From: Gottschalkia acidurici 9a
GTDB taxonomy: Bacteria > Bacillota > Clostridia > Tissierellales > Gottschalkiaceae
Assembly: GCF_000299355.1 (NCBI RefSeq)
Contig: NC_018664.1
Location: 1,113,115 to 1,177,114 of the forward strand
Length of the DNA stretch: 64,000 bases
Reading direction: 5' to 3'
The notes beneath the pieces are model-generated. The model searched no databases. It worked only from the letters and a program-made list of their open reading frames with translations, and had not been told where the DNA came from. Shown in pieces: positions 24,901-35,124 of this stretch (its first letter is position 1; every line of letters begins with the position of its first letter). A program made the translations under genes and the position numbers.

Positions 24901-26562
24901 ATGCGTTATAGAAAAGGCATGTCTTTACTAATAGCACTTTCGCTTATATTGTTAAATGTATTAATTCCAGTTGAGATTAAAGCATATGGGGAAAATTATG
25001 ACTCAAAGTATATAAAAGTAGGGTTAACAAGTGAATTATCATCAAAATCTACTATAAATTTAAGTGGAAATAGTTTTTCAGTAGTAAAAGGAGATAATAG
25101 CTTTAGAGAATTACTAGAAATAAACACTGGAAAGATAGTTGCAAAATCAAAGAACTTTGGCTATCATATACAATTATCTGATAATTATTATAGCTATGAT
25201 TCTGCTTTAAGCAAAGCAAATGAACTTAAAAACTTAGGAATAGATGCTAGTGTAGCTTATGATAATGGCTTTAGAGTGTGGATAGGAGAATTTTCAGATG
25301 AGTCATCTGCTAGTACATTTATGAATAGCATAGTAGGGTTAACCTCAGATTATATGGAAGTTAGTAAAAATGACTCTATAGTATCAATTGAAGAAACTAA
25401 TGGAAGAAAGATTATATCATTTGATAAAAATCAAAATATATGTATAAAGTCTACAGACAATATTATCAGTGTAGAAAGCAAAAAATATAGAGACTACATA
25501 ACTTTTGTAAATAATAACGGTAAATTAATAACTATAAATTATATAGAGTTAGGAAGTTATTTAAAAGGAGTAGTGCCTAGGGAAATGTCAGGTAGCTGGG
25601 AGTTAGAGGCACTAAAAGCTCAGGCTGTTTCTGCTAGAAACTTTACTTTACTTAGTTTAAATAAACATAAAGACTTAGGTTTCGACATTTGTGATACTAC
25701 ACATTGTCAAGTATATGGAGGATATAATGTAGAACATCCTAATAGTAATAGAGCAGTTGATGAAACAAGAGATAAAGTATTAAAATATAATGGAGAAATA
25801 GCAAGTACTTTCTACTACTCTTGTAGCGGTGGTTATACAGCTAATAATGAAGATGTTTGGAGTGGAACACCGATACCATATTTAAGAGCTAAAGAGGATA
25901 TCTTTTCTACAAATACACCTCACTCGAACTGGTTATATACTATAACTAAACAAGATGCTAGTCAAGCACTAAGATCTAATGGATTTGATGTAGGTGAGAT
26001 TATATCTATAGAAACGAGAAGAGATTCTCATGGAGTAAGAGTTGTAGACTTTATAGTAACTGGAACAAAAGGATCTAAAACTGTTTCAAAAGAAAAAGTT
26101 AGAGCAATATTTGGATATAACAATGTTAAAAGTACAAACTATGTAATAGACGATAGTGGAAGTACAACACCAGTGGATCCTGGTCAAACTGTAGATCCAT
26201 CTAGTAATGGAGAAATATATATATTATCACAAGGTAGTGTATATCCCACAAAAAGTAATATAGATAATCTAAGCTTAATTTCAAGATATACTACTGAAAA
26301 AATAAATTCAAATTCAATGAATATAGTAGTTTCAGACGGAAAAAGTTATAATACTATAGCATATAATACGAATAATAATAGTAGCAATAGTGGAACAACA
26401 AATAATAGTACAAGTATAGTAGGAGATAAGATAACTTTTAACGGAAAAGGATGGGGTCATGGAATAGGAATGAGCCAATATGGAGCATTAAATATGGCTA
26501 AAGCAGGATATTTATATACTGATATATTAGAATTTTACTATACAGGAGCAAAAGTTGAGTAG
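24901..26562 (+). CDS. SpoIID/LytB-domain protein with SPOR-like domain
   Basis: Exported protein (553 aa) with an N-terminal signal peptide (about 1-29). A SPOR-like peptidoglycan-binding domain (about 86-152, GYHIQLSDNYYSYDSA ... VWIGEF) comes first. A SpoIID/LytB domain then has the conserved catalytic-type Glu (E228 in VVPREM), EALKAQAVSARNF, the CDTTHCQVYGG block and FYYSCSGGYT. After a Ser/Asn-rich insertion the C-terminal GKGWGHGIGMSQYGA block completes it. B. subtilis SpoIID is a lytic transglycosylase in engulfment, but this gene sits in the ruvB-queA gap as in other Clostridia, so it is probably a paralogue with a cell-wall role. Confidence 0.85.
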   Translation: MRYRKGMSLLIALSLILLNVLIPVEIKAYGENYDSKYIKVGLTSELSSKSTINLSGNSFSVVKGDNSFRELLEINTGKIVAKSKNFGYHIQLSDNYYSYDSALSKANELKNLGIDASVAYDNGFRVWIGEFSDESSASTFMNSIVGLTSDYMEVSKNDSIVSIEETNGRKIISFDKNQNICIKSTDNIISVESKKYRDYITFVNNNGKLITINYIELGSYLKGVVPREMSGSWELEALKAQAVSARNFTLLSLNKHKDLGFDICDTTHCQVYGGYNVEHPNSNRAVDETRDKVLKYNGEIASTFYYSCSGGYTANNEDVWSGTPIPYLRAKEDIFSTNTPHSNWLYTITKQDASQALRSNGFDVGEIISIETRRDSHGVRVVDFIVTGTKGSKTVSKEKVRAIFGYNNVKSTNYVIDDSGSTTPVDPGQTVDPSSNGEIYILSQGSVYPTKSNIDNLSLISRYTTEKINSNSMNIVVSDGKSYNTIAYNTNNNSSNSGTTNNSTSIVGDKITFNGKGWGHGIGMSQYGALNMAKAGYLYTDILEFYYTGAKVE

Positions 26563-26575
26563 AGGAAGGTAAATT

Positions 26576-27601
26576 ATGAACACACATGATTTTTATTTTG
26601 ACTTACCAGAAGAGCTAATAGCACAATATCCACTAAAAAACAGAGAAAAGTCTAAATTACTATTTTTAGAAAAAAAAACAGGAAAAATAGAGCATAAGAT
26701 ATTTGAAGATATCATAGATTATTTAGAGAAAGGTGACTGTATTATACTAAATAATACTAGAGTAATACCTGCTAGATTATTCGGAAAAAGAGAAGACACT
26801 GGAGCTAATATAGAATTTTTACTCTTAAAAAGAATTGAAGGCGATACTTGGGAAACACTAGTAAAGCCAGGGAAGAAAGCCAGAATAGGAACAAAAGTAG
26901 TATTTGGAAATGGTGAGTTAAGAGGAGAAATAATAGATATAGCTGAGGATGGAACTAGAATAATAAAGTTTATATATGAAGGGATTTTCCAGGAAATATT
27001 AGATATACTAGGAGAAATGCCACTTCCACCATATATTACTCAAAAATTAGAAGACAGAGAAAGATATCAAACTGTATATTCTAAAAAGGAAGGTTCAGCA
27101 GCAGCACCTACAGCAGGGCTTCATTTTACACAAGAACTTCTTGACAAGATAGATGCAAAAGGTGTTAATATAGGATATGTAACACTTCATGTTGGTTTAG
27201 GAACATTCAGACCAGTTAAAGTTGAGAATATACATGATCATAGTATGCATTCAGAGTACTTTGAGATAGAAGAAAGCGTTGCTAAGTTGGTTAATGACAC
27301 TAAGAAAAAAGGAAAAAAGGTTATAGCCGTAGGAACCACTTCTATAAGAACTTTAGAATCTAGTGTAGATGAAAATAGCATGGTCAAATCTGGAAGTGGA
27401 TGGACAGATATATTTATTTATCCTGGGTATGAGTTTAAAGTAGTAGATAGGCTTATTACAAATTTTCATTTACCAGAATCTACACTTATAATGCTAGTAA
27501 GTGCATTAGCTAGTAGAGAAAATACTCTGAGAGCTTATGAAGAAGCAGTAAAATTGAAATATAGGTTTTTTAGCTTTGGAGATGCTATGTTCATATATTA
27601 G
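26576..27601 (+). CDS. queA: S-adenosylmethionine:tRNA ribosyltransferase-isomerase QueA
   Basis: Transfers and isomerises the ribosyl group of S-adenosylmethionine onto preQ1 in tRNA to form epoxyqueuosine (341 aa). Family blocks: [15 protein letters not shown] at the N-terminus, [11 protein letters not shown] (about 60), PLPPYI near 145, [12 protein letters not shown] (about 175), [13 protein letters not shown] and [12 protein letters not shown] near the end. It precedes tgt, which inserts preQ1, with one membrane-protein gene between them; a queG-like gene for the last step lies near 41.2 kb. Confidence 0.97.
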   Translation: MNTHDFYFDLPEELIAQYPLKNREKSKLLFLEKKTGKIEHKIFEDIIDYLEKGDCIILNNTRVIPARLFGKREDTGANIEFLLLKRIEGDTWETLVKPGKKARIGTKVVFGNGELRGEIIDIAEDGTRIIKFIYEGIFQEILDILGEMPLPPYITQKLEDRERYQTVYSKKEGSAAAPTAGLHFTQELLDKIDAKGVNIGYVTLHVGLGTFRPVKVENIHDHSMHSEYFEIEESVAKLVNDTKKKGKKVIAVGTTSIRTLESSVDENSMVKSGSGWTDIFIYPGYEFKVVDRLITNFHLPESTLIMLVSALASRENTLRAYEEAVKLKYRFFSFGDAMFIY

Positions 27602-27620
27602 AAAAAAGGATGTGATAGAG

Positions 27621-28052
27621 TTGACGAGAATGAAACGCCACTTTTTAACACTTACTTATTTTCTTGAAATAGTGATAAGTATACTTATAGCGGTACAAGT
27701 ATTATTAGGAACATTTGAACTTTTGAGAGGGATATATATAGAATATATAATAAAGGTTAACCAACCAGTAACATATATCCAGTTTGAGGCATTTTTAGGC
27801 CAAGCGTTACTTTTAGTAGTTGGATTAGAGCTAATAATAATGCTTGTAACACACACTCCAGGGAGTGTTATAGAAGCACTACTATATGCCATAGCAAGAA
27901 AAATGCTATTAATACCTAAAACGAGCAATTCTATGGTTCAGATTGTACTTGGAGTAATAGCAATTGCGGGATTGTTTATAATAAAAAATCATTTAATACC
28001 GAAAGATCAGAGTATAGCACATAAAGATCAAAGTGTAACACAAGATGAATAG
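27621..28052 (+). CDS. Small membrane protein between queA and tgt, unknown function
   Basis: Protein of about 143 aa with four predicted membrane helices (roughly residues 8-28, 45-70, 75-100 and 105-125 from the chosen start) and a hydrophilic tail with the repeat KDQSIAHKDQSV. The pattern GLELIIMLVTH ... LLYAIARKMLL recalls PsiE-like small membrane proteins, but similarity is too weak for a name. The TTG at 27621 (10 bases after AAAGGA) is preferred; ATG at 27630 is an alternative. The open frame extends back into queA without a good start there. Its place in the que operon is conserved only by inference. Confidence 0.65.
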   Translation: MTRMKRHFLTLTYFLEIVISILIAVQVLLGTFELLRGIYIEYIIKVNQPVTYIQFEAFLGQALLLVVGLELIIMLVTHTPGSVIEALLYAIARKMLLIPKTSNSMVQIVLGVIAIAGLFIIKNHLIPKDQSIAHKDQSVTQDE

Positions 28053-28060
28053 GTAGTTGA

Positions 28061-29230
<1,170 letters not shown>

Positions 29231-29244
29231 AAGGAGAGATTTAA

Positions 29245-29562
29245 ATGAATGGAAATGGATTAATAGCAGCATTTGCACCTATGGTACTATTTATCGGTAT
29301 TTTTTATTTCATAATCATAAGACCTCAAAAAAGGCAAGAAAGAGAAGTTACTAGTATGAGAAATAGCCTTAAAGTGGGCGATGAAATAGTTACAATAGGT
29401 GGTATAATAGGAAGAGTAGTGAAAGTAAAAGATAAAGAAATATCTATAGAAGTAGGAGCAGATAAAACTAGATTCAACATGGAGATATGGTCAGTAAGAG
29501 AGGTTAAAAAGCCTTCGAATGAATCTCAAAGTAAAAAAGAAGATAAATCTAAAGAAGAATAA
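29245..29562 (+). CDS. yajC: Preprotein translocase subunit YajC
   Basis: Accessory Sec component (105 aa) with one N-terminal membrane helix (PMVLFIGIFYFIIIRPQKRQ) and the family block LKVGDEIVTIGGIIGRVVKV, ending in a charged Lys/Glu tail. tgt-yajC is a very common gene order. It starts 14 bases after tgt and ends at a strong terminator. Confidence 0.95.
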   Translation: MNGNGLIAAFAPMVLFIGIFYFIIIRPQKRQEREVTSMRNSLKVGDEIVTIGGIIGRVVKVKDKEISIEVGADKTRFNMEIWSVREVKKPSNESQSKKEDKSKEE

Positions 29563-29566
29563 ATAT

Positions 29567-29592
29567 AAAACCCCCTTAAATTAGGGGGTTTT
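29567..29592 (+). terminator. terminator after yajC
   Basis: AAAACCCCCT and AGGGGGTTTT form a GC-rich stem with a 6-base loop followed by TTTTG. It ends the ruvC-yajC transcription unit. Confidence 0.93.
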
Positions 29593-29618
29593 GTATTGAT
29601 ATTAGAAAGAGGAATAAA

Positions 29619-30572
29619 ATGAAGGAAAAAAACTTTTATAATGTATACTCAGAATATTTAAAAGAAAAGTATAAGGAAAAAGTATATAAGCTACCATTAA
29701 ATCTTCCAGGAACATGCCCTAATAGAGATGGATGTGTGGGAACAGGAGGGTGCATATTTTGTGGAGAAGAAGGTGGAAGTTTTGAAAATCTTTCAAATAA
29801 CCTATCTATAGGTGAACAGATAAATAGTAATATGGATTATATAAAGAAAAGATATAAAGCAAAAAAATTTATAGCGTATTTTCAAAATTTCACCAATACT
29901 TATCATCCAATAGATAAGTTTAAAGAATATATAGAAGAGTCTGTAGTGGAGGATGTGGTTGAGATATCTATATCCACCAGACCAGACTGTATATCAGATG
30001 CATACTTGGAATGTTTAAAAGAAATATCAGAAAAGTATAGAGTAAATATAAGTATAGAATTGGGACTTCAAACTGTTAATTATCATACATTAGAAAAAAT
30101 AAACAGAGGACATACATTAGCAGAGTTTATTGATAGCTCATTAAGAATAAAAAAGTTTGGATTTGAAATTTGTACCCACTTAATATTAAACCTTCCATGG
30201 GATGATACGATAGATGTTATAGAAAGTGCTAAAATAATATCTTCACTTGGTATAAATCAAATAAAGCTTCATTCACTTTATATAGTTGAAGGTACTAAGA
30301 TATCTGATCTGTATAAAAGAAATGAATTTGAAATGATTTCAAAAGAAGAATATATAGAAAGAGTTATAACTTTTCTAGAGTATCTTGAAAAAAATATAGT
30401 AATTCAAAGACTAATAGGAAGAGCACCAGAAGAAAATACTCTTTTTGTAAACTGGAACACTAGCTGGTGGAAAATAAAAGATGAGATATTAGAAAAAATG
30501 GAAAAAGAAAATAGATACCAAGGTAAAAAATTTAACTATTTAAATGGCAAAGCATTGAAGAAGTTTAAATAA
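29619..30572 (+). CDS. Radical SAM protein, TIGR01212/YhcC family
   Basis: Radical SAM enzyme (317 aa) of the YhcC type. The cluster-binding Cys residues lie in CPNRDGCVGTGGCIFC (about residues 31-46), with an expanded spacing characteristic of this family. SAM-binding segments such as FQNFTNTYHPID, IELGLQT and HLILNLPWDD follow. The substrate is not established for the family in general. trmB starts 5 bases after the stop, so they are translationally coupled. Confidence 0.85.
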   Translation: MKEKNFYNVYSEYLKEKYKEKVYKLPLNLPGTCPNRDGCVGTGGCIFCGEEGGSFENLSNNLSIGEQINSNMDYIKKRYKAKKFIAYFQNFTNTYHPIDKFKEYIEESVVEDVVEISISTRPDCISDAYLECLKEISEKYRVNISIELGLQTVNYHTLEKINRGHTLAEFIDSSLRIKKFGFEICTHLILNLPWDDTIDVIESAKIISSLGINQIKLHSLYIVEGTKISDLYKRNEFEMISKEEYIERVITFLEYLEKNIVIQRLIGRAPEENTLFVNWNTSWWKIKDEILEKMEKENRYQGKKFNYLNGKALKKFK

Positions 30573-30577
30573 AGGAG

Positions 30578-31201
30578 ATGAAGTATGAGACGAAGAAAAA
30601 ACCAGGATCAAAAGAAAAATTATTAGGATATAAGGAGTTAGTTATAACTAATCCACAAGAGAATAAAGGAAAATGGAAAGAATATTTAGGCACTGAAAAG
30701 ATACACATAGAGCTTGGAACGGGAAGGGGTAAGTTTATAAATTCTCTTGCGGAACAAAATGGAGAGATATTTCATATAGGTATAGAGATTAAGGAAGAAG
30801 TTCTTTTAAATGCAGTAGAAAAGGCACACAATAACAGTTTGAAAAATTTAAAATTTATGTGGACAGATATTAACAATATTGACGAAATATTTGATACAAA
30901 TGAAATTGACAGAATATATATAAACTTTTGTGATCCTTGGCCTAAAACTAGACATTCAAGAAGAAGATTAACTCATAGAAGTTTTTTAGAAAAATATAAA
31001 GAGATACTAAAAAGTGATGGAGAAATTCATTTTAAGACAGACAATGAAGAGTTGTTCGAATTTAGCTTAAATGAGATAAGTGATTCAAATCTAAAGTTAA
31101 AGGATATATACTTAGATCTATACAGGGATAAGGAAATTGAAACTACTAAAACAGAATATGAAGAGAAGTTCATTGACCTAGGTAAAAAATATTTAGTTTA
31201 A
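30578..31201 (+). CDS. trmB: tRNA (guanine-N7-)-methyltransferase TrmB; start region irregular
   Basis: Methylates G46 of tRNA (about 207 aa). The SAM site is IHIELGTGRGKFI, with NFCDPWPKTRHSRRRLTH and HFKTDNEELFEFS as further blocks. The start is odd: the in-frame ATG touches its AGGAG site with no spacer, while an ATG 7 bases after the site (30585) begins MRRRK, the family's usual N-terminus, but in a frame that ends after 13 codons. One extra A in the A6 run at 30596-30601 would join MRRRKKPGSKEK to the rest. So either a base is missing there or translation uses the odd start or a -1 shift (A AAA AAC). Confidence 0.85.
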   Translation: MKYETKKKPGSKEKLLGYKELVITNPQENKGKWKEYLGTEKIHIELGTGRGKFINSLAEQNGEIFHIGIEIKEEVLLNAVEKAHNNSLKNLKFMWTDINNIDEIFDTNEIDRIYINFCDPWPKTRHSRRRLTHRSFLEKYKEILKSDGEIHFKTDNEELFEFSLNEISDSNLKLKDIYLDLYRDKEIETTKTEYEEKFIDLGKKYLV

Positions 31202-31220
31202 AAGCTTTAAATTATTTTTA

Positions 31221-31249
31221 TTGAAAAAGTTTTTATAAAAATGTATTAT
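31221..31249 (+). promoter_or_regulatory. sigma-A promoter for the RsmF-like gene
   Basis: TTGAAA and TATTAT with a 17-base spacer, 60 bases before the next start. It suggests a new transcription unit after trmB. Confidence 0.6.
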
Positions 31250-31308
31250 ATTTAAGGAATTTAAAACAATACTAAATATATAAAACTCTAAAAACTAGGC
31301 GGTGTACG

Positions 31309-32685
31309 ATGAAGTTACCAGATTTATTTTTAAGTAGAATGGAGAATTTACTACAGGATGAATACAAATCTTTTTTAGAAACATACCAACAAAATCATCT
31401 TAAAGGATTAAGAATAAATACACTCAAGATATCTGTGGAAGATTATTTATCTATGTCTCCATTTAAATTAGAACAAGTTCCGTGGATAAAAGAAGGATTT
31501 TATATAGAAGAAGATGAGCTTAGACCTGGAAAGCACCCTCATTACCATTGTGGACTTTATTACTTGCAAGAACCAAGTGCTATGATACCAGTAGAAGTAC
31601 TAGATGTTAAACCTAATGATAAAGTTCTAGATATTAGTGCTGCACCAGGAGGAAAAAGTACTCAGATAGCTTCAAAATTAAATGGAACTGGTTTGTTAGT
31701 TGCAAACGATATTAGTCCTAAAAGGATCAAGGCACTATATAAAAATATAGAACTGTGTGGTATAAAAAATGCTATAATAACGAATGAAAGCCCTGAAAAA
31801 CTTTCTAATAAATTTAACTCTTACTTTGATAAAATACTTGTAGATGCACCTTGTTCTGGTGAAGGTATGTTTAGGAGAGATCCTAAATCTACTAAAAGTT
31901 GGAGTGATTTTTCAATAGAAAAATGCTGCGGATTACAAAAAGAGATATTGGAATTTGTGGCTAATATGCTTAAACCAGGTGGAAGGCTAGTTTATTCAAC
32001 TTGTACTTTTTCACCAGAAGAGAATGAAGGAACTATAGAATGGTTTTTAAATAAGTTTCCTGAATTTGAAGTAGAAGAAATAAAAAATATACAAGAATTA
32101 GAGAGTGGAAGACCAGAGTGGATAGACGCAAGACAAGATTTGGTTAAAGCTAGAAGACTATGGCCACACAAGACAAAAGGGGAAGGACACTTTATAGTTT
32201 GCTTGACTAAAAAAGAAGGATGTCCGAAAGAAGGAACTGATACTAAGTTTAAGTATGAAAACAACGAAATAGAAGAGTATTTAAAGTTTATAAATGAAAA
32301 CTTCTATATGGAAAAACTAGATAAAAGATATACTATAAATGTTCATAGGAAGCAAGATAAAGTATATATGATACCAGATGAGGCTCCTGATACATCAGGT
32401 ATAAAAGTTGTAAATATAGGTGTATACTTAGGAAAGATAGTGAAGACAAGATTTGAACCAAGTGAAGCATTTGCTATGAGTATAAAAAAAGATGAGTTTA
32501 AAAATACCATAAGCTTTGACGTTAATAGTATAGAGGCAAAGAAATATTTAAAAGGCGAAACTATAATTATTGATGGCGAAAAAGGTTGGAAATTAATATG
32601 TATAGATAATTTCCCCGTTGGATGGGCGAAATTGGTAGATGGAGTGTTGAAAAATAATTATTGTCAAGAATGGAGAATGAATTAA
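31309..32685 (+). CDS. rRNA cytosine-C5 methyltransferase, RsmB/RsmF (NOP) family
   Basis: SAM-dependent m5C RNA methyltransferase (458 aa). After an N-terminal segment (RMENLLQDEYKSFL), the Rossmann core has LDISAAPGGKSTQ, NDISPKR, VDAPCSGEGMFRRDP (first Cys) and STCTFSPEENEGT (catalytic Cys). A C-terminal region of about 150 residues (SIEAKKYLKGETI ... GWAKLVDG) resembles the RNA-binding extension of RsmF/YebU types. It probably modifies 16S rRNA; the exact site is not given by sequence. It shares a unit with the pseudouridine synthase that follows. Confidence 0.88.
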   Translation: MKLPDLFLSRMENLLQDEYKSFLETYQQNHLKGLRINTLKISVEDYLSMSPFKLEQVPWIKEGFYIEEDELRPGKHPHYHCGLYYLQEPSAMIPVEVLDVKPNDKVLDISAAPGGKSTQIASKLNGTGLLVANDISPKRIKALYKNIELCGIKNAIITNESPEKLSNKFNSYFDKILVDAPCSGEGMFRRDPKSTKSWSDFSIEKCCGLQKEILEFVANMLKPGGRLVYSTCTFSPEENEGTIEWFLNKFPEFEVEEIKNIQELESGRPEWIDARQDLVKARRLWPHKTKGEGHFIVCLTKKEGCPKEGTDTKFKYENNEIEEYLKFINENFYMEKLDKRYTINVHRKQDKVYMIPDEAPDTSGIKVVNIGVYLGKIVKTRFEPSEAFAMSIKKDEFKNTISFDVNSIEAKKYLKGETIIIDGEKGWKLICIDNFPVGWAKLVDGVLKNNYCQEWRMN

Positions 32686-32701
32686 AAATAAGGAGAACAT
32701 T

Positions 32702-33430
32702 ATGGAAAAAAAAGAACGACTAGATAAGGTATTATCTAATATGGGATATGGAAGTAGAAAAGATGTGAAAGAACTGTGTAGAAAGGGTCTAGTTAAAATA
32801 GATGGAGAAGTAATAAAAGATAGATCTTATAAATTCAACCCATTTAAAAGTAAAATAGAATTAGAAGATGAAGAAGTAATTTATAGAGAGTATATATATT
32901 TAATGATGAACAAACCTCAAGATGTAATTTCAGCTACTTATGATAATAGAAGTGAAACTGTAATAGATATAATAGATGATGAATATAAAATATTTGATCC
33001 ATTTCCCGTGGGAAGGTTAGATAAAGATACTGAAGGCTTGCTTTTGATTTCAAATGATGGAAAGTTGGCACATCAATTACTATCTCCTAAAAAACACGTG
33101 GAGAAAACTTACTATGCGGAAATACAAGGTGTCGTAACTGAAGAAGATGGGCGAAAATTCAGTGAAGGTGTATATATCGAGGATGATTATAAAACTCTTC
33201 CAGCAAAGCTCGAAATAATAGAGTCAGATCAAATATCAAAGATAAACTTGACTATTGTAGAAGGAAAATTTCATCAAGTAAAAAGAATGTTTGAAGCAGT
33301 AGAAAAAAAGGTAATATATCTACAGAGAATAAGTATGGGGACATTAAAGTTAGATGAAGATTTAGAACTGGGAGAGTATAGAGAACTAACTGAAAGTGAA
33401 TTAAATGAATTAAAAGAATCAGTGAAGTAA
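32702..33430 (+). CDS. Pseudouridine synthase, RsuA/RluB family
   Basis: RNA pseudouridine synthase (242 aa) with an N-terminal S4 RNA-binding domain (ERLDKVLSNMGYGSRKDVKELCRKG) and a catalytic domain with the Asp-containing motif PVGRLDKDTEGLLLISNDG (about residues 101-119) and EGKFHQVKRMF. The length and single S4 domain fit RsuA (16S U516) better than longer RluB proteins. The ATG has AAGGAGA upstream, 16 bases after the methyltransferase stop. Confidence 0.88.
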   Translation: MEKKERLDKVLSNMGYGSRKDVKELCRKGLVKIDGEVIKDRSYKFNPFKSKIELEDEEVIYREYIYLMMNKPQDVISATYDNRSETVIDIIDDEYKIFDPFPVGRLDKDTEGLLLISNDGKLAHQLLSPKKHVEKTYYAEIQGVVTEEDGRKFSEGVYIEDDYKTLPAKLEIIESDQISKINLTIVEGKFHQVKRMFEAVEKKVIYLQRISMGTLKLDEDLELGEYRELTESELNELKESVK

Positions 33431-33439
33431 TATAAAAGT

Positions 33440-33468
33440 TTGATATTAGAAAACACATGCTATATAAT
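33440..33468 (+). promoter_or_regulatory. sigma-A promoter for pssA
   Basis: TTGATA and TATAAT with a 17-base spacer, about 48 bases before the pssA ATG. Confidence 0.75.
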
Positions 33469-33515
33469 GGTATCGAACGGATTTATAAAAAGTTAGATTA
33501 TGCGAGGTAAAAAAT

Positions 33516-34031
33516 ATGGAGATCAAGAGAAACATACCAAATTTATTCACACTATCAAATCTTTCATTAGGAGTACTAGCTATAATTCATATGTTTAGTG
33601 AGGATTATTATATGGCAGCTCTTCTAATACTAATAGCTGGATTTTTAGATAGATTTGATGGATTATTAGCAAGAAAGCTTAAGGCTACTAGTAGTATAGG
33701 AAAAGAGCTAGATTCATTATGTGACCTTATATCTTTTGGAATAGCTCCTGCTATACTTATATGGAACATAAAACTCATTGACTTAGGTAGCATAGGGAGT
33801 ATAATAACTATACTTTTTGCAGTTAGTGGAGCTTATAGACTGGCTAGATATAATGTTACGGAGTTTCAAGGAGTGTATGTGGGAATACCTATTACTATAG
33901 CAGGAGGATTAATTGCTATTATTTCTTTATATACTATGAGATATAGCATGAATACTTACGTTTCTGCATTTATAACATTATTTTTAGCATATTCGATGAT
34001 AAGTACAAAGATAAGACTTAAAAAGAGATAG
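33516..34031 (+). CDS. pssA: CDP-diacylglycerol-serine O-phosphatidyltransferase
   Basis: Makes phosphatidylserine from CDP-diacylglycerol and serine (171 aa), the entry to phosphatidylethanolamine. The CDP-alcohol phosphatidyltransferase motif is DGLLARKLKATSSIGKELDSLCD with its three key Asp residues. About five membrane helices follow. The N-terminus IKRNIPNLFTLSNLSLGV is typical of PssA rather than PgsA. No psd gene is adjacent in this window. Confidence 0.9.
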   Translation: MEIKRNIPNLFTLSNLSLGVLAIIHMFSEDYYMAALLILIAGFLDRFDGLLARKLKATSSIGKELDSLCDLISFGIAPAILIWNIKLIDLGSIGSIITILFAVSGAYRLARYNVTEFQGVYVGIPITIAGGLIAIISLYTMRYSMNTYVSAFITLFLAYSMISTKIRLKKR

Positions 34032-34084
34032 TGTTGAAAGATTTGAATTTTTGGAAAAATTAAGAGTAGATAGGATGTTTTATT

Positions 34085-34636
34085 TTGGAAGAAATCAAAA
34101 CTGAAAGTATTTTTGAATCATTTTTTAAATATAGAGATTCACTAATAATTCAATATGAAAATGGTGAGATAAGCAAAAGAGAGCTTTTGCAAGAGAACTT
34201 TAATTCTGTTCAGAGAATGAATATAGAACCTTTCGCTTATGTAAACAGCTATGAAAAGGGAATGTATAACTATCAATATTATAATGTACTAGCAAAGTAT
34301 TATAATATGTTAGCAGGAGAAATAAAAGAAAATTATAAGCTTGTAAGAAAATATAATGAATATAGAGAAAAGATTAATCAATATTATGCGAAAAAAGATC
34401 AATCTACTTTGCAATTATTAAAATTTTTAAAATTTGAAAATATGGAGGCTTACTTCATAAAAGTGGAGTCTAGATATCTAAATAATAAACTTTATGAAAT
34501 AGTCTTAAAAGATTATGAGTATGCTATATTTCATTCTAAAAGCAGATGGTTACTAAGAGTATTAAGAGAAGAAAGAGTATTTATAGAAAAGAAAAGAAAG
34601 TCTAAAATTGATGAATATATAAATGAAAAATATTAA
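34085..34636 (+). CDS. Conserved-looking hypothetical protein, helical
   Basis: A 183-aa protein that I do not recognise with confidence. It is very rich in Tyr, Lys, Glu and Asn, all helix, no Cys, no membrane segment, with the dense aromatic stretch NSYEKGMYNYQYYNVLAKYYN in the middle and a basic C-terminus. The start is TTG, with AGGATG upstream. It follows pssA by 53 bases and is closed by a strong terminator. Similar proteins occur in Peptostreptococcaceae as I recall, without assigned function. Confidence 0.65.
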   Translation: MEEIKTESIFESFFKYRDSLIIQYENGEISKRELLQENFNSVQRMNIEPFAYVNSYEKGMYNYQYYNVLAKYYNMLAGEIKENYKLVRKYNEYREKINQYYAKKDQSTLQLLKFLKFENMEAYFIKVESRYLNNKLYEIVLKDYEYAIFHSKSRWLLRVLREERVFIEKKRKSKIDEYINEKY

Positions 34637-34646
34637 AATTATAAAA

Positions 34647-34677
34647 AATAAAAGTGACTGAATAAGTCACTTTTATT
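34647..34677. terminator. bidirectional terminator
   Basis: AATAAAAGTGACT pairs perfectly with AGTCACTTTTATT around a 5-base loop. It ends the pssA unit and, on the other strand, the MltG-like gene, whose restored-frame stop codon lies within it. Confidence 0.88.
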
Positions 34678-35124
34678 GTCTAGCTATAATTCTTATAATG
34701 TCCTCTATAGAACTACTTTTGTCAATTTCATATTCTCCAGATCTTAACTTAGTGTCTAGTCCTAGTTCCTGAGATTTTTTTAAAAACTCATACTTGTCCG
34801 ATATTAACCCATGATCTAAAAGTATAGTGGCTATAGTTGGAGGAAGAGAGCCTTCAGGAATAGATACATTTACTATACCTTTTTTACTGTTTTTTCCTTT
34901 TCTATTAAGTCATTTGTTGAAGCATCTTTCTTATTAGTAGAAGACACATTACTGCTTTGACTAGTAGCTGTATTAGTTGATGAAGAACCATCATTATTTT
35001 TAGCAAATAATAGATCGAGTCTCCAAGCAATTATACCAGATACTACGACTACGATGATAAGTACTAAAATATAGTCTGTTGCATCATAAAACAAATCTTT
35101 TACTCTCTCAACTACTTTATTCAA
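34673..35124 (-). pseudogene. MltG/YceG-like (LysM-like domain) membrane protein, frameshifted or -1 shifted
   Basis: The zero frame gives 83 aa: one membrane helix (about 17-37), a Ser/Thr/Asn linker and a stop at 34873. Immediately beyond, in the -1 frame, about 67 more codons read GIVNVSIPEG, then IATILLDHGLISDKYEF and RSGEYEID, a clear match to the LysM-like subdomain of MltG, ending in the shared terminator. The join lies in A AAA AAG (T6 at 34880-34885 on the plus strand); one extra A restores a protein of 150 aa. The heptamer is a classical -1 slippery site with AGGA about 9 bases upstream, so programmed shifting is possible, but a base loss or sequencing error is as likely. The catalytic MltG domain is absent either way. 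Confidence 0.7.
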
